Assembly (NCBI RefSeq): GCF_001419745.1
Contig: NZ_LIRJ01000017.1
Coordinates: 1-41,926 of the forward strand
DNA from: Streptomyces silaceus
GTDB lineage: Bacteria; Actinomycetota; Actinomycetes; Streptomycetales; Streptomycetaceae
Reading direction: 5' to 3'
DNA length: 41,926 bases
Positions within the stretch are counted from its first letter, which is position 1; every line of letters starts with the position of its first letter. Made by a program: the position numbers and the translations under genes. The notes below the pieces were generated by a model, which did no database searches, was not told the origin of the DNA, and saw nothing but the letters and a program-made list of their open reading frames with translations. Of the stretch, positions 32,770 to 41,926 are shown piece by piece.

Positions 32770-35700
32770 GTGGACGAACACGTGGGACCTACACGCCGTC
32801 GGGCGGTGGAGGTCTGTGCACAGCAGTGGTCCGATGCGCTGATCGACTTCGGCCCCTACAACACGCTGTTGCACTTCAAGGACACGAAGCGGGCGACTCT
32901 GGACGTCACGCATGCGGCGCCGCAAGCGCTGACCTCACTACTGAACGGCCGCACAACCCGACTGGCCAGCCTATTCCCGGCCGCTGAGGATCACAAAACG
33001 GCGTGGGCGCGAGCGCGTGGTCTCCGCCGCAAGATGGTCGAACTGGCGGAGGAACAAGGCATCGACGCCGGGCACTTGGCGCTTGGCCTGGTGCGTGTCG
33101 AGCCCCCAACAACGCGTGGCGGTCGTCCACTTACAGCCCTGCGTGCTCCCCTTCTCCTGCAGCCGTTGACCATTGAACCGCGCACCGCGACGGAGAGCGA
33201 CTTCGTCCTCGAAGGAGTGAGCGAATCCGAGATCAACCCGGTTCTGCTCTACGCCCTGGGCCGTCAGTACGGCCTGGACGGCGATCTCGAGGAGCTCTCT
33301 GAGAAGATCGCGAACGCGGTCGAGGAGTGCGCGGATCCTGGTGACCGTACCCGTTGCGCCTATGCGGTGCTGCAGACGGCCTGCACCCGTACCCATCTCA
33401 GTGTGGAACTGGAAGAACGCGTGGTGGCCGGCGTCTTCAGTTTCGACCGGCTTCCCATGGTCAACGACCTCGCCCGGTCGGTCGACCTGCTGGCGAGCCA
33501 CCCGGTTGTAGCGGCCCTGGCCAAGGACAAAGAGGCCGAACGTGCTCTGCGTGCGGAGGCACCCTCTCACGTGCCGTCCAGCGCGGACTCCACGGCACCT
33601 CGGTCGGAGTATCTGGTCAGGGACGCCAACGGCTCTCAACAGAAGGCCATCAGCGCCGCATTGGCCGGCGCTCACCTCGTCATTGAAGGGCCACCCGGCA
33701 CGGGCAAGAGCCAGACCATCGCCAACCTGATCGCCGCCTTCGCTGCACTGGGTAAGCGGACGCTCTTCGTCGCCGAGAAGCGTGCCGCCATCGAAGCAGT
33801 GACCGACAGTCTTGCCGAGGTCGACCTCGATGGACTGGTCTTCGACCTGCATGGCAACAAGCTCAGCCGCCGCCAGACCGCCCAGCAGCTGTATGAGGCC
33901 CTGGAACGCGCCGGAAAAGAGCCTCCACCCCGCCCTGACGGTCTCCACCGAAGTCTTGTTGGCCATCGGGAGCAGGCCCTGCGGCACGTCCAGGAGTTTC
34001 ACCAGCCACTGGCGCCTTGGGAGATCAGCCCGTACCAACTCATCACGCGCCTCATGGCAAGCCCCCGTGACCAGCACACCCGACTGCGGCTACGCGGCGA
34101 CGACCTGTACCGCCTCCACGGAGAGCAGCTCCTCCAAACCGAAAGCGACCTGCGCGCCCTTGTGGCCAAGAACGGCCTTCTGGTGCGACGCGGATCCTCC
34201 CCCTGGTCTCACCTGCCGGTCCGCTCCGACAACGAACTGCATTCCGTCGTCGCCAGCCTCGACCAACTCACCGGCCGTGCTCTGACAGATGCCCGACTCA
34301 CCGTCGAGAAGCTCGTGAACGCAGCGGGGTTGCGACCGGCCGACGACGTCCATGGATGGCAATCCCTCCTCACTCTGCTGCACGACGTCACCACCAGCCT
34401 CAGCCGCTTCGAGGCAGCCGTCTTCGACTCCGGCCTGAACGACATGATCGCCGCGACAGCCGACCGCACCTGGCGCAGGGAGCACTCAGTCAAGGTCGGT
34501 TGGTGGCAACGTCGAAAGCTGACAGCCAGAGCCCGGGGACTGGCCAAGGACGGCTGTCGAACGCGCCCCTTGCTGCACGCAGCACTCACGGAGGCCGCCG
34601 ATCAGAAGGTCCGGTGGCAGGAACATGCTGCGACTGACGACAGCAGCCCGTGGGCCGTCCCCGGGCTGTCCAAAGCTGTCGCCTCCTTCACGCAGGTCCG
34701 TGACCAGCTGGCTGCGATCGCCCTCTGCGTGCGCTGGGACGGATGGGAGAACACGTCCACCGACGAGGTCGACCGATTCATCCAGCGACTTGACCAGGAC
34801 CGCGCGACGCTGTTGCGGATGCCCGAGCTCAACCAGCTCACCGACCGCCTGGAGTCGGCCGGGCTCGGCCACTTCCTGGACGAGCTCGCCGAAGCCGGAA
34901 CCGCGCCCGACGCCGCTGTCGGAACCCTGAACCACCTCTGGTGGGCCTCTGTCCTGGACGAGGCCCACATGCAACACCCCTACCTACGCTCCTTCGTCGG
35001 AACCGAGCACGATCACACGATCGAGCAGTTCCAACGTCTCGACCGCACCCACCGAGACCTCAACCCGGCTCGCGTCCGGTACGAGGTCGCCACCCGCCTG
35101 CGGAAAGCCCGCGACACGCACCTCGACCAGAACACCCTCGTGCGCACCCAGGCCCACCGAAAATCCCGACACTTGTCCCTCCGCAGACTGGTCGAAAAGG
35201 CGCCGGACGTCCTCATGGCCGCCAAACCGTGCTGGGCCATGTCCCCACTCGTCGTCAGCCGCGTCCTACCCGCCACCCGCCTCTTCGACGTCGTCATCTT
35301 CGACGAAGCAAGCCAGGTCCTTCCGCACGACGCCATCACATCTATCATGCGCGCCCACCAGGTCATCGTCGCCGGCGACCCGCACCAACTCCCCCCGACG
35401 ACCTTCTTCCAGAAGCTTCTCAGCGGCGCAGACGAAGACCCCGATGACGACGAGTCCGGCGACGCCGCACCAGATGCCTTCGAATCCCTCCTCGACATGC
35501 TCTGCAGCCGCCTCCCCGTCCACACCCTCAAATGGCACTACCGCAGCCGCGACGAACGCCTCATCGCTTTCGCCAACCACACCATCTACAACGACACACT
35601 CGTCACCTTTCCGGGCACCACGCAGGCGAGTCCACTACGCCTGGACATCGTCGACGCCCAGGTCCGCCCCGGCCAATCCGGCTCCTCCGACGAAGAAGTA

Positions 35701-36822
35701 CAACGAGTCGTCGACCTCGCTCTGGCACACGCCACCCACACACCGAGCCAGAGTCTCGGAGTCATCACCATGGGACAGCGGCACGCAGACCGGATCGAAC
35801 TGGCTCTGCCCCAAGCTCTGAAGGACCATCCGGACCTGCAGGACTACTTCAGCCCCGACGCAGGCCCACGCCAACGCTTCTTCGTCAAAACGATCGAGCA
35901 AGTCCAAGGCGATGAACGAGACGCCATCATCCTCAGCATCGGCTACGGGAAAGCCGCCAACGGACGCCTGGCCATGAACTTCGGCCCACTCAACAACGAA
36001 GGGGGAGAGCGCCGCCTGAACGTGGCGATCACCCGCGCCCGCCAGTCGATGACCGTCGTCACCTCCTTCACCCACCACGACTTCGACCCGTCCAAGCTCC
36101 TGGCCACCCGCCACCGCGGCCCCGAAATGTTGCGCGCGTTCCTGGAGTACGCCTCTCACGGAGGAGATCTCCACCGCACCGGCAGTGCACGCACCGACTG
36201 GAACCTCAACGGTTTCGAGCAACAGGTTCTCGCAGCCCTCGAAGCAGCTGACGTCCCGGTCACACCGCAATGGGGCGTGTCCGGCTACCGCATCGACTTC
36301 GCGCTCGGCCACCCCACACGGCCCGGACAGATGGTCCTCGCCGTCGAAACCGATGGCGACCGCTACCACCGAGCTCCCAGCGCCCGCGACCGCGACCGAC
36401 TGCGCCAAGAACACCTGCAACGACTGGGATGGCGCTTCCACCGCATCTGGGCCTCCAGTTGGTTTGCCAACCCAAGCGCCGAACTCGAACGGCTCCTCGA
36501 CACCTGGCGTGATGCCATAGATCGGGCCGACCGCGCGCCAACCCCCGATCCGGTCCACCACCCGCCGGCTCCGCCTCCGGCGGTCGGCCGCGGCGCACGC
36601 CCCACCGTGCCGCAAGGAGGACGCACCGCCGACTACAGCGACGCCGACCTGCTCGCGCTGGCCAACTGGCTTCTGAGCGACGGCTACCAGCTCGATCGCG
36701 ACACCCGGGTCGGTCAGGCCCTCACCGAACTCGGCTTCAAACGACGCGGTCGCGTGATCACCGAACGTCTCATCCGCGCCTTCGAACAGGCCCAGAACCC
36801 GGCAGACAAGGAAGCGTACTGA
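32770..36822 (+). CDS. DUF4011 / SF1 helicase / Vsr-like (MTES_1575) nuclease fusion
   Basis: A 1350-residue protein. The N-terminus has the DUF4011 pattern (WSDALIDFGPYNTLLHFKDTKRATLDV, residues 20-46). An SF1 DNA2/NAM7-type helicase follows, with Walker A EGPPGTGKSQT (about 306-316), VIFDEASQVLP (842-852), AGDPHQLPPT (868-877), HYRSRDERLI, TIEQVQGDERD and LNVAITRARQSM. Its two halves are separated by a long coiled insertion. Residues about 1140-1250 are a Vsr-like endonuclease: YRIDFALG, LAVETDGDRYH and RDRDRLRQEHLQRLGWRFHRIW. A small wHTH-like tail ends it. GTG 32770 has AAGGGGGAG upstream. It shares TGATG with the next gene, hence coupling. It probably unwinds and cuts invading DNA. Confidence 0.92.
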   Translation: MDEHVGPTRRRAVEVCAQQWSDALIDFGPYNTLLHFKDTKRATLDVTHAAPQALTSLLNGRTTRLASLFPAAEDHKTAWARARGLRRKMVELAEEQGIDAGHLALGLVRVEPPTTRGGRPLTALRAPLLLQPLTIEPRTATESDFVLEGVSESEINPVLLYALGRQYGLDGDLEELSEKIANAVEECADPGDRTRCAYAVLQTACTRTHLSVELEERVVAGVFSFDRLPMVNDLARSVDLLASHPVVAALAKDKEAERALRAEAPSHVPSSADSTAPRSEYLVRDANGSQQKAISAALAGAHLVIEGPPGTGKSQTIANLIAAFAALGKRTLFVAEKRAAIEAVTDSLAEVDLDGLVFDLHGNKLSRRQTAQQLYEALERAGKEPPPRPDGLHRSLVGHREQALRHVQEFHQPLAPWEISPYQLITRLMASPRDQHTRLRLRGDDLYRLHGEQLLQTESDLRALVAKNGLLVRRGSSPWSHLPVRSDNELHSVVASLDQLTGRALTDARLTVEKLVNAAGLRPADDVHGWQSLLTLLHDVTTSLSRFEAAVFDSGLNDMIAATADRTWRREHSVKVGWWQRRKLTARARGLAKDGCRTRPLLHAALTEAADQKVRWQEHAATDDSSPWAVPGLSKAVASFTQVRDQLAAIALCVRWDGWENTSTDEVDRFIQRLDQDRATLLRMPELNQLTDRLESAGLGHFLDELAEAGTAPDAAVGTLNHLWWASVLDEAHMQHPYLRSFVGTEHDHTIEQFQRLDRTHRDLNPARVRYEVATRLRKARDTHLDQNTLVRTQAHRKSRHLSLRRLVEKAPDVLMAAKPCWAMSPLVVSRVLPATRLFDVVIFDEASQVLPHDAITSIMRAHQVIVAGDPHQLPPTTFFQKLLSGADEDPDDDESGDAAPDAFESLLDMLCSRLPVHTLKWHYRSRDERLIAFANHTIYNDTLVTFPGTTQASPLRLDIVDAQVRPGQSGSSDEEVQRVVDLALAHATHTPSQSLGVITMGQRHADRIELALPQALKDHPDLQDYFSPDAGPRQRFFVKTIEQVQGDERDAIILSIGYGKAANGRLAMNFGPLNNEGGERRLNVAITRARQSMTVVTSFTHHDFDPSKLLATRHRGPEMLRAFLEYASHGGDLHRTGSARTDWNLNGFEQQVLAALEAADVPVTPQWGVSGYRIDFALGHPTRPGQMVLAVETDGDRYHRAPSARDRDRLRQEHLQRLGWRFHRIWASSWFANPSAELERLLDTWRDAIDRADRAPTPDPVHHPPAPPPAVGRGARPTVPQGGRTADYSDADLLALANWLLSDGYQLDRDTRVGQALTELGFKRRGRVITERLIRAFEQAQNPADKEAY

Positions 36823-37664
36823 TGAAGAAACTCGACGTCCTGACCCTTGAACGCGTCGCTCGTCTCATCGTCGACATTGACGGCCCCTTCGAACGGCGCG
36901 GCTATCAGCTGGAACAACTCCTGCGACGCGCAGCCTGGCCATCACCTCCCGACTACGACGGCTCACCGCGCATCGCGTGGCTTACGGACCTCGTGGCCGG
37001 AACCGATGACCACGCCGCTGTCAGTCGACTGCTCTGCCGCATCTGTGACCCGCTCGAATACGACGACGGCCGCTCCTCCGCCGACCTCATCCGCCAAGAA
37101 CTGAACACCCTCCTCGCAGCAGAGCAAGTGGCCGTCACATACGTCGCAGGGCGCCCCGTCCTGGGAGAGGTCGGCACCGACGGCCACAGCACGCTGTTCT
37201 CCGCCCCCGAGGACCTGGAAGAGCGAATCCGTCCCCTCGTCAGCAGCAAGGAGTTCCTGCGACAACTCATGGAGAGGGTCACCGAAACGCAGATCTGCGA
37301 GCAGCACGGTGCGTACGGAATGGCGCTCATCGGTATCGGCAGCTTCACCGAAGCTCTCCTCCTCGATGTCCTCACGCACAGGGACCCCAGCCTGCAACGG
37401 GGCTTCCCCCAGGGGGAGCGGCGCGTTGCCCCTGAACGGGCAAGCTTTGCTCTGCTGCTCGACACCGCTCGTACCCGAGGGTGGATTCAGATGGACGCCC
37501 ATGACTTCATGGCGATCGTTCGTGAGTATCGAAACTTCGTCCACCTCCGCAAGCAACGAGAACGTGGCGTCATCCCGGACCGTGACACCGTCGGCATGTG
37601 CTGGGGGCCAGTCCTCGCGGTGCTTAACGACCTCGAGACCACCCGAGAGCCTGCCGCCGTGTGA
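36822..37664 (+). CDS. HEPN-like protein coupled to the helicase-nuclease (possible toxin/effector)
   Basis: A 280-residue protein starting inside the helicase stop codon (TGATG). The N-terminal half (about 1-125) is helical then sheet, with RIAWLTDLVAGTDDHAAVSRLLCRICDPLEYDDG and LIRQELNTLLAAEQVAVTYVAGRPVL, recalling the N-terminal domains of AbiJ-type abortive infection proteins. The C-terminal half has MALIGIGSFTEALLLDVLTHRD and VREYRNFVHLRK, where Arg234-x6-His241 and Arg237-Asn238 fit the HEPN catalytic Rx(4-6)H pattern. HEPN proteins are often metal-independent RNases. Sense-and-kill coupling with the helicase is inferred. The last 17 codons recur as a relic in element A. A hairpin 170 bp downstream ends the transcript. 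Confidence 0.72.
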   Translation: MKKLDVLTLERVARLIVDIDGPFERRGYQLEQLLRRAAWPSPPDYDGSPRIAWLTDLVAGTDDHAAVSRLLCRICDPLEYDDGRSSADLIRQELNTLLAAEQVAVTYVAGRPVLGEVGTDGHSTLFSAPEDLEERIRPLVSSKEFLRQLMERVTETQICEQHGAYGMALIGIGSFTEALLLDVLTHRDPSLQRGFPQGERRVAPERASFALLLDTARTRGWIQMDAHDFMAIVREYRNFVHLRKQRERGVIPDRDTVGMCWGPVLAVLNDLETTREPAAV

Positions 37665-37833
37665 TCACGACCGTCACCCGACGTCGTCTGCTCTTCATCG
37701 CATGCTTCGCTCTGCCGAGGGCGCCGCAACGTAGCGCCCCAATTGGCCGGTGGCTGGTCCGGGGCGGGCGTAGATTCGTGGTGAATGGGTCCGGACGGTT
37801 GCTGAACAGTTATGGATAGTGTCTGTGCCCTGT

Positions 37834-37869
37834 GGGTGCCTGAAAGGGCAAAGGTCCTTCCAGGCACCC
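37834..37869 (+). terminator. Right-end hairpin of element B
   Basis: GGGTGCCTG pairs with CAGGCACCC, extended through AAAGG / CCTT with one bulge. It is the positional counterpart of the hairpin at 26363-26393, with compensating base changes, and lies between the convergent HEPN-like and aldehyde dehydrogenase genes. Confidence 0.75.
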
Positions 37870-37880
37870 AACTTGAGGCT

Positions 37881-39404
<1,524 letters not shown>

Positions 39405-39494
39405 CTTCGACATGCCTCCCGTGGACGGCTGCCCGCCGTTGGGCAGCACTCGCTCGAAGGCTAGAAACGGTGACGTTGCAAGAACGTTGCGGCC

Positions 39495-39650
39495 CGGCCC
39501 AGGTCTGTGCTCCGACGATACGCAGCCCGGTTCAGGTCTCCGTCTGGATGCTGCGCAGCTCGGTCCAGGTCTGCGTCTCGACGCTGCGCGGCGCTTTCCT
39601 GGTCTGTCTGCGCCTTGACGATGCGCGGCCCGGTCCGGGTGTGCGTATCA
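39495..39650. repeat. 33-bp degenerate tandem repeats between aldehyde dehydrogenase and regulator genes
   Basis: Units start at 39495, 39528, 39561, 39594 (with a 4-bp insertion) and 39631 (partial). The shared core is CGGTCCAGGTCTG...GACGCTGCGC. They fill most of the 280-bp space upstream of the dehydrogenase start. The 33-bp period is about three DNA turns, so repeated same-face binding sites are possible. The minus strand can be read as 11-residue repeats ([11 protein letters not shown]), but no start supports translation. Confidence 0.75.
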
Positions 39651-39684
39651 GCGCGGAGGAAGTCCCGCTCAGGGTCGCTTTCGG

Positions 39685-40953
39685 CTACGTGTGCTCGTCC
39701 CCGGCAGACACCAAATCGGCGTCGAGCTGCCGCAGGCGGGCCAGCACCGGAGCCGTGGGCCGCAGCGCGGCCAGCGTCCGCCACACCACCAGGTCGTCCT
39801 CGCCCCACGGAGCGTGCGCCCAGTCCGACAGCAGGTCGGGGTCGCTCCGCTCGACGAGCGCCGCCCGCAGCTGATCCGCGAGCCTGTGCCGGAGCCTGAC
39901 CAACGCCGGCGCCTGCGACTGCGGCAACAACGGTCCCGCATACGCGGCGGCCGCAGCCGTGATCGCACCTGCCCCCAGTCGGCGCTCGACCGTGTCGACG
40001 TCGCACTCGACGGTCACCGCCAGCCGATACGGCCGTGACCGCAGCAGCTCCGCGCCGAGCACCCGCCGCAGCCGCGCCATCTCCGCCCGCAACGTCACCT
40101 GCGACACCGACTCGTCCTCGTACAGCGCGTACGACAACTCGTCCCCGGTCAGCCCTTCTGGATGACGGGCCAGCAGCACGACGATCTCGCTGTGCCGGCG
40201 GCTGAGCCGCACCTTCCGCCCACCCACCAGCAGCAGCGCCTCGTCACGCCCCAGCGCGGACAACTCGGCCGCGTTCCCGGTCTGCACTGGCGGTGCGAGC
40301 AGCGCCAGTTGGGACTCAGCCGCCCGCGCGACGGCCTGCACGTACGCCAGGCTGTGCGGGTGCGCCAGGCCGTCCCCGCCGGTGATGTCCACCGCGCCGA
40401 TCAACCGTCCCGTACGCGGATCGTGCACGGGTGCCGCCGCGCACGTCCACGGCTGGACGCGCCGGATGAAGTGCTCCGCGGCGAAGACCTGCACCGGTCG
40501 GTCCACGGCGACCGCCGTCCCCGGCGCGTTGGTCCCCATGGCGGACTCGGCCCACCGCGCACCCGGCACGAAGTTCATCCGCCCCGCGCGCTGCCGTGTC
40601 ACCGGATGGCCCTCGACCCACAGCAACCGCCCGTGCGCGTCGCACACGGCCAGCAAATGTTCCCCGTCCGCCGCGAACGTGCCCATCAACTCACGGAACA
40701 ACGGCATCACCCGTGCCAGCGGATGCTCCGCCCGATACGCCCCCAGATCGCCGTCGGTCAGCTCCACCGCGGCACCGGTGCCTTCCGGACTCACCCGCGC
40801 CCTGGCCGACCTCTGCCACGAGTCGGCCACCACCGAGCGCACCGGACGGACGACCGTCCCCGCGGCGGTGAACCTTTCGTGGGCCCGGCGCAGCTGTCTC
40901 GCCCGCTCAGAAGGATCGGCGCCCGGCTCCAGGGCCACCCATGGATCGGTCAA
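39685..40953 (-). CDS. GAF-domain transcriptional regulator (AcoR-like N-terminus, winged-helix C-terminus)
   Basis: A protein of about 422 residues. The N-terminal region (RAHERFTAAGTVVRPVRSVVADSWQRSARARVSPE) and following GAF domain (LLAVCDAHGRLLWVEG; GTNAPGTAVAVDRPVQVFAAEHFIRRVQPWTCAAAPVHDP) match AcoR/acetoin-type activators. There is no sigma-54 AAA+ domain; instead a C-terminal DNA-binding region (LSRRHSEIVVLLARHPEGLTGDELSYALYED, then VTLRAEMARLRRVLG) as in the Streptomyces aldehyde dehydrogenase regulators. The start chosen is TTG 40953 with GGGAGG six bases upstream; the frame stays open to 41571 but that is shadow of the amidase. It probably activates the adjacent dehydrogenase via the repeat block. 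Confidence 0.85.
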   Translation of the reverse strand: MTDPWVALEPGADPSERARQLRRAHERFTAAGTVVRPVRSVVADSWQRSARARVSPEGTGAAVELTDGDLGAYRAEHPLARVMPLFRELMGTFAADGEHLLAVCDAHGRLLWVEGHPVTRQRAGRMNFVPGARWAESAMGTNAPGTAVAVDRPVQVFAAEHFIRRVQPWTCAAAPVHDPRTGRLIGAVDITGGDGLAHPHSLAYVQAVARAAESQLALLAPPVQTGNAAELSALGRDEALLLVGGRKVRLSRRHSEIVVLLARHPEGLTGDELSYALYEDESVSQVTLRAEMARLRRVLGAELLRSRPYRLAVTVECDVDTVERRLGAGAITAAAAAYAGPLLPQSQAPALVRLRHRLADQLRAALVERSDPDLLSDWAHAPWGEDDLVVWRTLAALRPTAPVLARLRQLDADLVSAGDEHT

Positions 40954-41105
40954 CTCGGCCTCCCGGGAAGGCGATGCGGTGCTGCCATCGTCGCCCCGGA
41001 AGGACAAGCCGACAAGGATGCGGAACGGATCTCGGAGCCGGCCCGTGGGCTTGCGCACCGAGGTCGCACGGATGCCGAGCCGCTGCCGCGTCGTCGCGGC
41101 CGTCC

Positions 41106-41705
41106 TCAGACGAAGTTGACGAGCCTTATGTAGCGCGACCAGTCCCAGTACGGACCGGGATCCGTGTGGTCCGCACCGGGAACCTCGTGGTGGCCGATGA
41201 TGTGCTCGCGGTCCCTGGGGATGCCGTACTTGGAGCAGATGGCGGCGGTCAGCGCCGCGGACTTCTCGTACATGGCGTCGGTGAAGTACTCCGGTTTGTC
41301 GACCCACCCTTCGTGCTCGATGCCGATGCTGCGTGTGTTGTAGCTCCAGTTGCCCGCGTGCCAGGCGACGTTGCGCTCGCGGACGCACTGGGCGATGTGT
41401 CCGTCCTTGGAGCGCACCACGTAGTGGGCCGAGACCTGCTTGGCCGAGTTCTGGAAGATGGCGAGTGCGTCCGCGTACGTCTCCTGGGTGACGTGGATGA
41501 CCACGTAGTCGACGGGATACGTGGTGGGGCGGTTCGAGGCCGTGTAGTTGGAACTGCTCGCCGGCACCCACTCGGCTCCGGGGTAATCGACTGCCTGGGC
41601 TTGGGCCGCGGCGTGGGTGGCGGGAAGGATCGCGGCGGGAACGGCGGCGGCGACCGCGCCCTGCAGCAGTCGGCGCCTGCTGGGGAAGCGTCTTGCTTGA
41701 TCCAT
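41106..41705 (-). CDS. Tat-exported N-acetylmuramoyl-L-alanine amidase (amidase_2)
   Basis: A 199-residue exported enzyme cleaving the amide bond between muramic acid and the stem peptide. The signal has a twin-arginine motif (SRRRLLQG) and ends near AAAQAQA. The catalytic domain shows the zinc ligands of amidase_2: His in YVVIHVTQ, and His and Asp in GHHEVPGADHTDPGPYWDW, with HAGNWSYNTRSIGIEHEG between. Length is the minimal single-domain form without cell-wall-binding module. The start ATG 41705 follows GAGGCAGG; the open frame extends upstream without homology. It stands alone upstream of the regulator. The last 220 bp of the window hold nothing further that I can identify. Confidence 0.93.
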   Translation of the reverse strand: MDQARRFPSRRRLLQGAVAAAVPAAILPATHAAAQAQAVDYPGAEWVPASSSNYTASNRPTTYPVDYVVIHVTQETYADALAIFQNSAKQVSAHYVVRSKDGHIAQCVRERNVAWHAGNWSYNTRSIGIEHEGWVDKPEYFTDAMYEKSAALTAAICSKYGIPRDREHIIGHHEVPGADHTDPGPYWDWSRYIRLVNFV

Positions 41706-41926
41706 GAGTGACCTGCCTCTCAGTGGGGGGATCCGCTGACCTGGCGCTGTACTGGAGTGATCCACCGCCCTGGCCGAGGCGAAGGCCAAGACGGGGGCTA
41801 GGAGGGGCTGTGGGACGTGGGGTGGGGGAGTGAAGCGGCCGTTTCGCGCAGGTGTGCGTGCAGTCCGCGGTGCGTCTCTCGCCGTGGCAGCCATTCCTTG
41901 CGGATCTTGGCCACGCACGTGTAGTT

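Overview
The window is high-GC actinomycete DNA, almost certainly Streptomyces. It shows strong third-position G/C, GTG/TTG starts behind GGAGG-type ribosome sites, Tat and lipoprotein exports, DrrAB-like and DHA2 drug pumps, many one-component regulators and a tRNA-Pro without encoded CCA. The first 13 bases equal the start of the Tn5/Nextera mosaic end, so position 1 is probably a raw contig edge.

Positions 1-18,400 are ordinary accessory chromosome. They hold a TetR/MFS pair with two operator-like dyads, a DUF732-like lipoprotein, an acetyltransferase, a peptidase E-like hydrolase, an aminoglycoside acetyltransferase remnant, a DrrAB-like ABC exporter with a MerR regulator, a DHFR-like reductase, a UbiA / MpaB / acyl-CoA-dehydrogenase-like run, a secreted serine hydrolase, a PAP2-diacylglycerol kinase fusion, a two-gene membrane operon, a deoxynucleoside kinase and tRNA-Pro(GGG).

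Positions about 18,780-37,915 form a composite genomic island in the 3' end of an aldehyde dehydrogenase gene (minus strand, 37,881-39,404). The last codons of that gene, ending [14 protein letters not shown], occur three times in the same orientation: at 18,783 (with what looks like the native terminator), at 26,402 and at 37,877 (attached to the gene body). They delimit two tandem elements. Element A (about 7.6 kb) carries an EACC1-type small protein, a caspase-like protease joined to an SF1 helicase that is broken, an ISAzo13-type remnant, an M4 metallopeptidase with an in-frame stop, and a fragment of a PD-(D/E)xK-like gene. Element B (about 11.5 kb) carries an SF2 helicase-nuclease, an IS5-type remnant, a full-length member of the same PD-(D/E)xK-like family, a 1350-residue DUF4011/SF1 helicase/Vsr-like nuclease protein and a translationally coupled HEPN-like protein. 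The elements share a roughly 300-bp right end made of the last codons of the HEPN-like gene, a covarying hairpin and the aldehyde dehydrogenase tail. No integrase is visible. This looks like an integrase-less, cargo-swapping defence locus with one decayed unit (A) and one apparently intact unit (B), and it is the main find.

Positions 37,881-41,926 return to the chromosome: the aldehyde dehydrogenase, a block of 33-bp tandem repeats, its probable GAF-domain regulator, and a Tat-exported N-acetylmuramoyl-L-alanine amidase. All functions are read from motifs and remembered family features; nothing was searched.
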